Origin: Anoplopoma fimbria
Lineage: Eukaryota; Chordata; Actinopteri; Perciformes; Anoplopomatidae
DNA length: 64,000 bases
Direction: 5' to 3'
Assembly (NCBI RefSeq): GCF_027596085.1
Contig: NC_072451.1
Span: 5,900,231-5,964,230 of the forward strand
The notes under the pieces are model-generated. The model was not told the DNA's origin, made no database searches, and worked only from the letters and a program-made list of their open reading frames with translations. The translations under genes were made by a program, and so were the position numbers. This document shows, piece by piece, positions 41,448-51,133 of this stretch. Each line of letters opens with the position of its first letter. Position 1 is the stretch's first letter.

Positions 41448-41914
41448 TTAACTAAGATTTGTAGCAAATACTTCTGATATTATTTTAAAATCTGGAATGC
41501 AGGACTTTTACTTGCAATTTTTAAACTGTGATATCGCTTCTTTTGCTTAAGTATATATTTTTTACCACTGTCGTTGTTGTAAAGTAGAATATATATAAAT
41601 ATACAGTACCAGTCAAAAGTTTGGACACACCTTCTCATTCAATGGTTTTTCTTTCTTTCTTTTTTTCTACATTGTATTATATATTTTGTCTGTGTGCTTG
41701 TTTTGCAACAGAATGCCATATCTGTGTAGATATTACACTCAAAACAATTAGCCCTCTACAGGAAAGGACATACATTTTTATTTTTATTTTATTTTTATTT
41801 TATTATTAACATATGCTTAATCCCATGTATAATATGTTTTATTTATTATCTGTTTATATGTAGTTGAGCTGCTGCAATGTCCTTGCTCAGAATCCCCCAT
41901 GGGGATCAATAAAA

Positions 41915-41952
<38 letters not shown>

Positions 41953-42732
41953 GTAAAAGATAATAATAATAATAATAGTACATATTTAACAGACTGATGT
42001 AACACATCTTTATATAAAATCAGATTTCTTATATATTTATTACAATAATACTTTTATTAGGATGTGTTCCTTCATAGTTTGGATGTCTTCAATATTAATC
42101 TGCAATGTAGAAAAAATTCACTAAAAATAAAGAAAAAAAATTGAATGAGAAGGTGTGTCCACACTTTTGACTGGTACTGTATAAATACATGATTAACAAT
42201 GATCCAATGGTATAACACTGACAATAGCCACTCTGCATTATGATTATTTATTACTTTTGATAGGCTACTTTAACTAAGATTTGTAGCAAATACTTCTGAT
42301 ATTATTTTAAAATCTGGAATGCAGGACTTTTACTTGCAATTTTTAAACTGTGATATCGCTTCTTTTGCTTAAGTATATATTTTTTACCACTGTCGTTGTT
42401 GTAAAGTAGAATATATATAAATATACAGTACCAGTCAAAAGTTTGGACACACCTTCTCATTCAATGGTTTTTCTTTATTTTTTTTTCTACATTGTATTAT
42501 ATATTTTGTCTGTGTGCTTGTTTTGCAACAGAATGCCATATCTGTGTAGATATTACACTCAAAACAATTAGCCCTCTACAGGAAAGGACATACATTTTTA
42601 TTTTTATCTTTATTTTTATTTTTTTATTTTTATTTTTTTTTTATTTTTTATTGTATGTTTTATTTATTATCTGTTTATATGTAGTTGAGCTGCTGCAACA
42701 CCCGAATTTCCCCCATGGGGATCAATAAAGGA

Positions 42733-42801
<69 letters not shown>

Positions 42802-42989
42802 ATATTTAACAGATTGATCTTTATATAAAATCGTGATTTCTTATATATTTATTACAATAATCCTTTTATTAGGATGTGTTCCTTCATACAAAAAAATAAA
42901 AATAAAAATAAAGAAAAACCATTGAATGAGAAGGTGTGTCCAAACCTTTGACTGGTACTGAACACTGTTCTTTGACTTTCAGAATCTAT

Positions 42990-43433
42990 GTGTGCGCGCG
43001 CGCGCGTGGGTGTCGCGCGCCGCCGTCCGTCTCTCTGACAGCACAGAGAACCGGAAGTCGTCGCTGCTCGTTTCAACCAATCAGAAGAGAGGATACTCGG
43101 ACGCCCTGCCAAAACAACACAGCCGGACAGATCGCTGCAGATACAGCGCCGCATATTCCGCTTTGTACGACAGGTGGGTTTTATTTATCCACTTTAAAAA
43201 AGACTTTTAATAGTGCTACGTCGAAGCAGGTGTTTCTTAAGCCTCGCTGAGACGATGTGAAGCTACCGGACAGCTCAGCAACGACAGCTACCCCGCGTTA
43301 GCTCCCGTTAGCTTCAGATGCTAACCCTAGCCTAGCCGCTACATCCACAACATCCTCCAAACTGGACAAAACTTTGGATCTAGTCGGGTTTACCTCGGGC
43401 ACGGCGGCAGGTTCGCTGACCCCTCAGAAGAAG
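42990..43433 (+). promoter_or_regulatory. EFCAB14 CpG-rich promoter and 5'UTR
   Basis: GC content and CpG rise sharply after the tandem array ends at 42,960. Visible elements are an alternating CG run (about 42,994-43,021), an ETS-type ACCGGAAGT (43,050-43,058) and an NF-Y-type AACCAATCAGA (CCAAT at 43,077-43,081). Transcription probably starts between about 43,090 and 43,170. CAGGTGGGT at about 43,169 could be a 5'UTR splice donor. The start codon is the first in-frame ATG of the conserved protein. Confidence 0.6.
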
Positions 43434-44977
43434 ATGAAGAAGAGGAAGGAGCTCAATGCCCTCATCGGACTCGGGGACAGCAAGAGGAAGAAGACCAAGA
43501 AGGGGACAGGACACCGGCTCCTCCGCACAGAGCCGCCGGGGTCCGAGTCCGACTCCAGCTCCGACGACGACGAGTTCAACAGCATGGGCGGCGGAGCCGG
43601 AGTCGGGAAGTGAGTGGTCCGCTTAATGAGGCTTTAATGAGGCTGTAATCAGGCTGTAATCAGGCTGTAATGAGGAGGATGTGTTTACTCGTTTCTTCTT
43701 ACATTTTTTTGGTATTATTTTGTGCTCTTTTTGGTGCTTGTTTTGTGTGCTTTTTTGTGTGCTTTTTGTTTTGTATTATTTTGTGCTTTTTTGTATTTTT
43801 TGTCCTTTTTTGTGTGCTTTTTTGTATTATTTTGTGCTTGTGCTTTTTTGTATTATTTTGTGCTTGTGCTTTTTTGTATTATTTTGTGCTTGTGCTTTTT
43901 TGTGTGCTTTTTCTGTATTTTTTTGTGCTTTTTTGGTGCTTTTTTTGTATTCTTTTGTGCTTTTTTGTATTTTCTGTCCTTTTTTTGTGTGATTTTTTGG
44001 TATTATTTTGTGCTTTTTTGTGTGCATTTTTTGTGTGCTTTTTTGTATTTTTTGTGTGCTTTTTTGTAAAAAAAAAATTGTGCTTTTTTGTGTGCTTTTT
44101 GTTTTGTATTATTTTGTGCTTTTTTGTATTTTTTGTGTGCTTTTTTGTACTGTGTGATTGTTTCTTTGGCAGATTATTTATCAGATTATTAGGTTAGATT
44201 CCATTCTTCTTCAGTTACAGTACCAGTCAAAAGTTTGAACACACCTTCTCATTCAATAGTTTTTCTTTATTTTTTTTTATTCTTTTTTTTCTACATTGTA
44301 GATTAATATTGAAGACATCCAAACTATGAAGGAACACATATGGAATTATGTGGTAAACAAACAAGTGCTCAACAAACCAGAATATGTTTTATATTTTAGA
44401 TTCTTCAAAGTAGTTGAATGAGAAGGTGTGTCCAAACTTTTGACTGGTACTGTACATGTGCTGAAGAATTACAATAAAAGTCTTAAATCTTGAAACAACG
44501 ATTGTTTTTTAGCAGCTTATGCCCTGACACGTCATCATAATCTAATGACACATCTTGCTTACTAAGAACTTGCTCAGGCTTTTTTCCTGAAGCTTAATAT
44601 CAGCCAAATTAGAAATAGTCAATACTCCTTTCAGCATGATAATTGAAGTGATGATATAATCCATATTTCAAAGAACCATTATTTACCAGAAATCCTCATC
44701 ATTCCCATGATGTCCCATGACACTGAATGCAGTCTTCTGAAAATACCCCCTTCATTAATAATGCAAGGGGCTGCAGTTGTCATGTCTAACGTTACCGCGT
44801 TGCTTCTCTTCACAGAAGAAGCTACGCGCAGTGCTGCAATGTGTGCTACCCCTTGTTTCTGTTCATCGTACTGGCTGCCTGCGTTATGGCCTGTGCTGGA
44901 CTCATATGGATGCAGATCGCTCTGAAAGAAGATCTAGACTCTATGAAAGAAAAGCTGCATAGCAGTAAGGCACACTG

Positions 44978-45010
<33 letters not shown>

Positions 45011-48000
45011 GTTACCTTGTGATGGGTCATAAAAAGCTGACTGCACTGACACGTACACATTTGATATCCCAGTTGCACATGCATTCCTTCGTCTTTATCA
45101 CTGCTTTTAACTTACTGTAATGCTTTTATAACAGTGGAAACCAGCCAGAAGGCGTCTTCAAGTGAGATACCAAAACTAAGTGAGGACCTGAAAAACAAGG
45201 ACAGAAAGCTTGACGACATTGAAAACGGGGACAAGGGGTTGAGCAAGCTCTGGTCTAACCTTACGGAAATGAACAGAAAGGTCAGTTGTTTTTGTCGCTC
45301 AACGGCTTTCAAGCTACCTTAACATTCATATTGTCACACACCAGTCAGAAAGTGGTGAGGAATATCTCGAGTTACAGTAATGTTGCACAAGTTTTCTTTG
45401 GAAGTAGCTAAATAGAACGGTAATTCTGTGTAAGAGGTGTAACTAAATATTCTGTGTCATTTTACCCCTGCAGATCAGCTTGCTGGACTCTGCAGTCAAC
45501 CATTTAAAGGCCAACCTGAAATCAGCTGCCGACTTAGTCAGCCTTCCCGCTACAGTTGAAGAGCTTCAAAAGGTAGAGACATCGCTAAATGGAATAAAAG
45601 GAGAAATGTGGTTGAGAATCTTTTGAAATTGTATTTCTTGTGCTGAATGTCATACTGACCTTGCAGTGTATTTTTCTCTTCCAGAGTGTTGCTACAATTG
45701 GCAGCACACTAACAAGTGTGCAGCACGATGTGAACACTATGCAGGCTGCTCTTGAAAATCAGAAGAAAGATGAAGAGTTGAAGAAGACAATGGTAAATTC
45801 AACACTTATTATTTCCACCGAACAGCTGATTTGTTATGATAACATGGTCAGATTAAAGGCTTTCACTTTCACAAGTTCCCCTTTTTGTTCTATGTTGAAT
45901 TGATTTTAATATTTTTGAAGCAGGATAGTCGGAGAGAACCGCCTTACCTTGCGTAATGATTTTTGACAAACATCACAGAAGAACCTGAAGCTATGTTCCT
46001 TTCTAAATAGTATCCAGGGCTGAAGGCATTTTTCTCATGAGCAAAGCCCATGGATTTTTCTTGAGTCAAAGTCAAAGTTAGATTTCACTTATTACGTTTG
46101 ACGGCTTGTATTTTTTATTTACATCTCGACGCTCGCTGCAAGTGTTGCTGGAGGCTTTCTCTTTTATTATTCATGCACGAATGTATGGTGCGCGGTGTTT
46201 GTAAAAGGAGTTAGCAGTACGTTTTGCTTCAGAGAATTAGTTGAATAACTCGGCGTGCTAGTTTCCAATGTACCACTTTTCATTTCATAGCTGTTGTGTT
46301 GCTTCTGCATATTTATTTCACTCAGAATTGATTCGAATCTACTTAAATATGGCCAAGATGATTCTGTTGATGAAATATTGGCTGATCTGCTGCCAACTTT
46401 GCCACTGCGTGATTCATTTGTTTATTTGTTTACCCTCGCATTCCTGAATGTTTTTTGCAGTTCTTCTCAGGCTCACACTGACGGAGCCGTCGGGTTACGA
46501 AGGTCCTGTCATTTCTTGGATCCATGCGTCGGGTTTTCATTCATAATTCATGAAACAAGTGCCAATCTATTTCGGGAGCTTAGATGCTTTAGTTTGCTGC
46601 GTGAAACTAGGTCAAATATCTGAGACAACTGCAGAGTGTTTTCTCTACTTTGTTTCTTATAAGCCAAATAGGAAGTGCAAAGAGGATTGGCAAATATTCA
46701 TACACTTTTTATATCTTTTTTTACACAGTGACCTCAATAATTATGGGGCCAGTGATGAATTGCTAGCTGGCTTAGATCTCTATAGTTGTTTACCTTTTGA
46801 TTGCCTGGAATCCTTCAAGTCTTTAGATTTTTAGAAATCTCATCTAACAGTTGCTTTAAACAGTTTTTTTTTCTTTTTTCATAGGACATCACAGACCTGA
46901 GAAAAACAGTGAGTGAGGCAAACAAGACAGAGGAGCTGCATCAGACACAGACCGATGAGCACATCCACATCCTCCTCTCTACGGTTGCAGAACTTCAGCA
47001 GAGAGTGTCGTCATTAGAGAACGGATCAAAGCAAAGCGTGAGTAATATTTAGCTACGAACCTAATTACAAGTATCCCTGGTTTGGAATAACGAGCCTAAA
47101 TGAATGCATTTTACATGTCATGCTCCATCTGTTCTACAGTCAAAGAACAATGACGCAGCAGAAATCACCGGTGAAAGCTCAGCAACCGATGCGGCGAAAG
47201 AGGCTACGACGACCAAAGCAACACCCGGGGATGTGCAAGGTACAGTGTTCGATAAAGAAGTTTTATCACAGCAGGTTGTTTTGCCCCATGTTGCATTTAA
47301 ATATGTTTTTCCCCCTTTTATTATCACAGAGGTATCCACACCACTGACAGAGCCTCAGACAAGCAGACGTCCACGCTTCGCAACCCCAAACCGCTCTAAG
47401 AGAAATGCTGAGACAACATGCCCAAAGAGGTTGTTCCTGCCTGGAGTCAGTTCTCTGAAAGGTGAACACTAACAATCCTGTTTTATTTGTCAGCATTCAT
47501 TAATGGAATAGTTTAACATTCGGGAAGATACATATATTTGCTTTCTTGCCGAGATCGAAACGGCTATCCAGTAAATGTAAGGCTACAATATGTAAAGTCT
47601 CCACTGGTTGCCGAGCAACCTCAAATACAGATGAGACATGACATACTCTAGATCAGTGGTTCTCAAATGGGGGTACGTGAAGACACTCCAGGGGGTACGT
47701 GAGATTTAAAAAAAAAAAATGTATTTAAAATTAGCATCCATTCAGAAATCCTTTAAAAATTGTTATTTAATAAATATTCAATAAAATATAAGTGTAAGTT
47801 CATAAACTGAATTTAATGCAACAATGCAATCGTCAGTGTTGACAGTTTAATAAATCAGACACTGATGGCAGAGCGCTGTGTATTACATCTTTTTTTCAAC
47901 CAAAAATGCTTAGCTGTACTTGGCTAAAAAGGTATTTCACAGGAGGTACATCACTGAAAAAAGGTTGAGAACCACTGCTCTAGATGGTTGGAGGATTTTT

Positions 48001-48350
48001 GCCTGAGGTCGGAGCCAGACTAGCTGTTCCCCCATTTCAAAGAAAGCAAAGAAGCATATTTCCTAAGATATTTGAAAGGTTACACATTTTTGCAAAGGGC
48101 CATAACAAGAATGCCTCGCTATCATAAACAAACCCGTTTTGCATGTTTCTGAATAAAATTCATCTTTTCAGACTTGGAGGACGTCTTCCAGCAGGAAGGC
48201 ATCGGACGCAACTCCTCCGGATTTAACTACCGCCGCCTGAGGAAATTATTTAAAACATCGAATCTCAATGGTCGCACCATGGAGTGTTTTGACAATGACG
48301 GAGACCAGATGTACTCCCTGATGGAGCTGAGAGCTGCTCTAGGTTTGTGA
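43434..48350 (+). CDS. efcab14: EF-hand calcium-binding domain-containing protein 14 (EFCAB14)
   Basis: Nine coding exons: 43434-43609, 44816-44964, 45135-45280, 45474-45572, 45685-45792, 46885-47037, 47140-47239, 47330-47461 and 48172-48350. All borders are GT-AG and the phases agree. The joined frame is 1,242 nt, giving 413 residues (human about 495). The ATG at 43,434 starts Met-Lys-Lys-Arg-Lys-Glu-Leu-Asn-Ala-Leu-Ile-Gly, as in other vertebrates. Order: basic/acidic Ser-rich cytosolic tail, one membrane helix (about residues 70-91, Cys-rich), a long coiled-coil/heptad region (about 95-290), a basic linker, and a C-terminal EF-hand pair. The last loop (residues 395-406, DNDGDQMYSLME) is canonical; the first loop is degenerate. 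The short membrane anchor and C-terminal calcium site suggest a type II membrane protein. Its cellular role is poorly known. Intron 1 carries a minisatellite and a MITE, and intron 8 a nested hAT element. The gene is convergent with ZNF830. Confidence 0.95.
43683..44155. repeat. T-rich minisatellite in EFCAB14 intron 1
   Basis: About 470 bp of a loosely repeated TTTTTTGTGTGC / TTTTGTATTATTTTGTGC motif, strongly strand-asymmetric (T and G on the plus strand, almost no A-rich counterpart). All three plus frames are open and encode only Phe/Cys/Leu/Val runs, an artefact of the repeat. Confidence 0.9.
44218..44452 (+). mobile_element. Tc1/mariner-type MITE (235 bp) in EFCAB14 intron 1
   Basis: The termini are CAGTACCAGTCAAAAGTTTG and the exact inverse CAAACTTTTGACTGGTACTG. 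They are flanked by TA at 44,216-17 and 44,453-54. Terminal inverted repeats extend about 40 bp to ATTCAA/TTGAAT. The interior is the reverse complement of the copy at 39,439-39,671. It is non-autonomous. Confidence 0.9.
44980..45009. repeat. (AC)n microsatellite in EFCAB14 intron 2
   Basis: About 14 AC units shortly after the exon 2 donor site. Confidence 0.9.
47501..48076. repeat. Foldback MITE in EFCAB14 intron 8, split by a hAT element
   Basis: The left portion GGAATAGTTTAACATTCGGG and TTGCTTTCTTGCCGAGA, and the right portion CAGACTAGCTGTTCCCCCAT, match the same foldback family as 12,766-13,424. The two halves are separated by the hAT insertion at 47,654-47,977. Confidence 0.6.
47654..47977. 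mobile_element. hAT-type MITE (324 bp) with perfect 8-bp target duplication
   Basis: It begins CAGTGGTTCTCAAATGGGGG and ends GGTTGAGAACCACTG. It is flanked on both sides by the identical octamer CTCTAGAT (47,646-47,653 and 47,978-47,985). Inverted CAGTGGTTCTCAA-type ends and an 8-bp duplication are the signature of hAT (Charlie-like) transposition. The interior is AT-rich and non-coding. Confidence 0.93.
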
Positions 48351-49720
48351 GCACATTATCACTGACAGCAGTGAACAGTATTGAATACCCAGCGGGGTCT
48401 GGGAGTTTGAAGTTCCCGACCCTTTTCTGTAATTGCTGCACTTTTGTGAACTGAATATTTATCATACTGATTGTGGAACAGTGGCGCTGGCATGCCCCAT
48501 ACTCACTCTCCCTCCACGGCCTATTTCAACACAAAACATACGCTCACATTTTAAAATTCATCCATGGGAGTACCCGTATGCAGAATAGTCCGCTCTTATT
48601 TTTAGCAAATTCCATGGTTTAAATTAAATAAACCATGGGAAGTGTGAATTATTTTGAGTCCTGTTTTCCACCCTCAATCCTCATACTTGCTGCATACCTC
48701 ATACCTGCACCTATTTCTTTTCTTTTTTTGTTCCGTATTTAGTGTGTTAAGCTTCCATGGAGGATATCATTTTCAGTTTACTTCCTCACCCATCAACACC
48801 TGGAACAACTAACCATATTTATAGAACCTGAGGTAGAATTTTAGGAAAGTTTACAAAATTGACTAGAAACTGTTTTTTGTGAGTGGTTTGTTTTGTTTTA
48901 GTCCGGTTCCTAACTTAATTGAAACACACATTTGAGCATCAGTGAGGATTTATATATGCTCTTTTATAGGCTTATCACCGTTTCAGATCTCTTCCTGCTC
49001 AGTGTTTTTCTCCCTCTTATTTTCAGTTAGTTGCTACATTTTGATTGTTGTTTAGTTTCTGTAAATGTCTTGTTTTTTTTTCGCTTGGTATTTTTGCAGC
49101 TTTCAGTTCTACAAGTTTCAAAGGGCTACGAACACTTTAAATCATTAAGAGTTTTTAAAATGGTAAATCATGATGCATATGTAGCAATAACAAAATGACA
49201 GATATTGCTTGTTTAAAATTGCAGTTGACAGGAGACACACCAAGCTCACAATGTGTATAACAGGTAGTACAGGAAGCACTGACCATCACTCTTTACTTGA
49301 TTCATTTTATTCCATTTAATGGGCTTAATAATGGTGTATTTACATACGAAAGTTGTCATACTCAAACATTGTTGTACTCTGTAAAAAATGGTTTAAATGT
49401 ATTATTCGAAATGATCTTGTGAAGCGGGTCGGGGTTCAGTAAAATGTTCTCTACGGTCTTAATCTTAACATTGTACATTTTTTAAATAATTCATTTGTGC
49501 TTTGCATGTTGCTTATAATGTAACATGAACAAATTATTTATAAACTTAACATAGTCGACTACTTGTTTTTTTTGCAGGACAATGTAACAGCTTTGGCCGT
49601 CATGACATAGATGGCATAGGGTCCAAGCTGCTGCTGTGTTTGGGGGGGGACATTTTATGAATGTGTTTTTTTTTTTTGTGTGAGCACCAATGAATAAAAC
49701 AAAGTTAAAAGGTTTGATTT
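48351..49720 (+). other. efcab14: EFCAB14 3'UTR with polyadenylation signal
   Basis: From the stop codon the sequence is AT-rich and free of supported exons. A canonical AATAAA at 49,693-49,698 is followed by a GT-rich stretch (about 49,712-49,725), which would place cleavage near 49,715. It lies about 190 bp from the ZNF830 stop codon on the other strand. Confidence 0.55.
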
Positions 49721-49807
49721 GTGCTCCATCTGGTTTCTTTAAGTCATGAACTGAGAAACATTGTCTAAACAACGGTTTACAATAACGTCGCGCATCACTG
49801 CATCACA

Positions 49808-49813
49808 TTTAAT
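49808..49813 (-). terminator. Candidate ZNF830 polyadenylation signal (ATTAAA)
   Basis: On the minus strand the variant signal ATTAAA lies about 100 nt past the ZNF830 stop. No canonical AATAAA was seen in the first few hundred bases, so this is the best candidate. Confidence 0.3.
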
Positions 49814-49911
49814 CCAGAAATATACCAAAATATGTGGCGTTAACAAACATATTTACAATTGCTGACACACGCATGGCTTCTGTCTCACAGTTATAGGAGC
49901 TCTAGAGAGAC

Positions 49912-50982
49912 CTAGGCCAGTGCCCCTTTAGCCCTCCAGTCATGGTACAAAAGCCCAAGCAGCTCCTCTTCATCCTCTTCTTCCTCATCGCTGCCATCTA
50001 CCTCCATCTGTTCCTCCGCACTGGGCAGCACCTTGCTCTTCACCACATCCCTCTTGTCTCTCAGAACTTCAACTCTCTTATAACACTCGATCTGTTCATC
50101 GATTTCATCAATCTGTCGTTCGAGGCGACCCTCCTCGTCGTCCTCCGCCACGATGGCCTCTGACTTGGTGTTCACCTGTCGTATCTCCTTCTGAAACTCT
50201 TCCCACTCCTTGTCCATGTGATCTTTGGGCGCGTCCACGTTGCGCACTTTGGCGTCTCTGACAGGGTCGTCGAAGAAGCCCTCCGGCAGTGCCTCTGCGC
50301 TGTTTTCTTTCTTTTCTGCGCTTTTCTCCACCACGTTTGCCTTCAGGATGGATCCTGAGTGGGAGATGGCGGGTGTGGACGGGAGGGAGCTGTCAAAGAA
50401 GTCATCGGGTAGTCCTGCAGCTTCAGTCTTTGCAGGAGGAGGAGCAGGGTTTGTGGTTCCTGCCTCACCTGCCTCCTCTTCATTATCATCATCATCATCA
50501 TCTCCATCATCATAAACCCCAGCCAGCAGACTCAGACCTGCAGATGTTTGAGTAGAAACAGCCCCCTTCTCGTTGGGTTTCTCAAAGAAATCACCTGGCA
50601 GCTCCGATGACGTAGACTGACCCGCATCCGAGGAGGGCTTCACCCTCTTCCCCTTGTTGTCCTCGCTGTCGGGCGCTCTCCTCTTCACTGGTTGACTCTG
50701 TGGCGCCACTGGTTGACTCTGTGGTGCCACTGGTTGACTCTTCCCTCCCTTCAGCTCGGCTACTTTCTCTTTATGCTGTTTTCCGAGAACATGCGCCGGC
50801 CACAGCAGCTCAGACTTCACCTGCACGTTGCACAAGGTGCAGCTGAGATGCGCGAGACTGTTATATTTAGCAAAAGGAGACTCCACGCGCTTCTTGTCTG
50901 TTGTCTGTCTTTGTTTTATCCTCATCAGGCGCCGAAGTTCCTCCTGATTTACAACTTTTTTCCCCTTCTTTGAGGACGCCAT
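49912..50982 (-). CDS. znf830: Zinc finger protein 830 (ZNF830 / CCDC16 / OMCG1)
   Basis: A single uninterrupted frame of 356 residues, close to the mammalian length, starting at ATG 50,982 (MASSKKGKKVVNQEELRRLM). A further in-frame upstream extension uses only a TTG and is rejected. N-terminal features are a basic stretch and a matrin/U1-like C2H2 finger with Cys48, Cys51, His64 and His70 (C-x2-C-x12-H-x5-H). A tandem heptad SQPVAPQ (21-bp repeat, about 50,688-50,740) is followed by a KRR nuclear-localisation-like basic patch. Acidic Asp/Glu runs and two or three DDFF/EGFFDD-like motifs come next. The C-terminal coiled coil contains RQIDEIDEQIECYKR, and the protein ends DWRAKGALA. Family members are nuclear, associate with the spliceosome (XAB2 complex), and are needed for genome stability and early embryogenesis. 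It is intronless, as in mammals. It shares a head-to-head promoter with ANKRD13C. Confidence 0.96.
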   Translation of the reverse strand: MASSKKGKKVVNQEELRRLMRIKQRQTTDKKRVESPFAKYNSLAHLSCTLCNVQVKSELLWPAHVLGKQHKEKVAELKGGKSQPVAPQSQPVAPQSQPVKRRAPDSEDNKGKRVKPSSDAGQSTSSELPGDFFEKPNEKGAVSTQTSAGLSLLAGVYDDGDDDDDDNEEEAGEAGTTNPAPPPAKTEAAGLPDDFFDSSLPSTPAISHSGSILKANVVEKSAEKKENSAEALPEGFFDDPVRDAKVRNVDAPKDHMDKEWEEFQKEIRQVNTKSEAIVAEDDEEGRLERQIDEIDEQIECYKRVEVLRDKRDVVKSKVLPSAEEQMEVDGSDEEEEDEEELLGLLYHDWRAKGALA

Positions 50983-51125
50983 TCTTGAAAACAAAGCAGC
51001 GAGCTACTTTCTTGCGATTTAGTAAAAATGCGTCGCTCGAAGATGACGTAGGAGGAACGAACTCGCGTCGAAGTATAATATCGCGAGATTTCCCCGCGAT
51101 AGCTCGGATGGTTTATTATACCGTT
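50940..51125. promoter_or_regulatory. Shared ZNF830/ANKRD13C promoter, duplicate unit A
   Basis: The unit comprises the first 13-14 codons of ZNF830 (minus strand), its 5' leader and a CpG-rich core. The core contains ATGCGTCGCT and GATGACGTA (CRE/ATF-like, about 51,042-51,050), TATCGCGAGA (51,079-51,088, one mismatch from TCTCGCGAGA), and CCGCGATAGCTCGGATGGTT. The same order recurs at 51,134-51,485. It is adjacent to the ZNF830 start and probably its working promoter. Confidence 0.75.
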
Positions 51126-51133
51126 CGGACTTG

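Larger units (their letters stand above)
39672..42960. repeat. ~820-bp higher-order tandem array of a composite MITE plus flanking block
   Basis: Composite MITEs with CAGTACCAG / CTGGTACTG ends lie at 39,922-40,492, 40,740-about 40,945 (truncated), 41,604-42,179 and 42,426-42,960. Between them a spacer of about 250 bp (TATAAATACA(C/T)GATTAACAA to TATATAAATA, containing GGAATGCAGGACTTTTA) recurs at 39,672, 40,493, 41,448 (5'-truncated) and 42,180. The TTCCTTCATAGTTTGGATG marker recurs at about 39,557, 40,378, 42,067 and, decayed, 42,879, so the period is about 820 bp. One unit carries block A (40,947-41,447) inserted in it. Confidence 0.85.

Noticed and set aside
43374..43433. N-terminal extension of EFCAB14 upstream of 43,434
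   Set aside because: The frame is open upstream but has no ATG. The conserved vertebrate protein begins at the methionine at 43,434.
43670..44197. Plus-strand frames of 103-175 codons rich in Phe, Cys and Leu that look like membrane proteins
   Set aside because: All three frames are open because of the T-rich minisatellite. It lies within EFCAB14 intron 1, and no conserved protein is recognised.
50225..50973. Plus-strand open frames of 88-96 codons over ZNF830
   Set aside because: Antisense shadows of the well-supported ZNF830 coding sequence.
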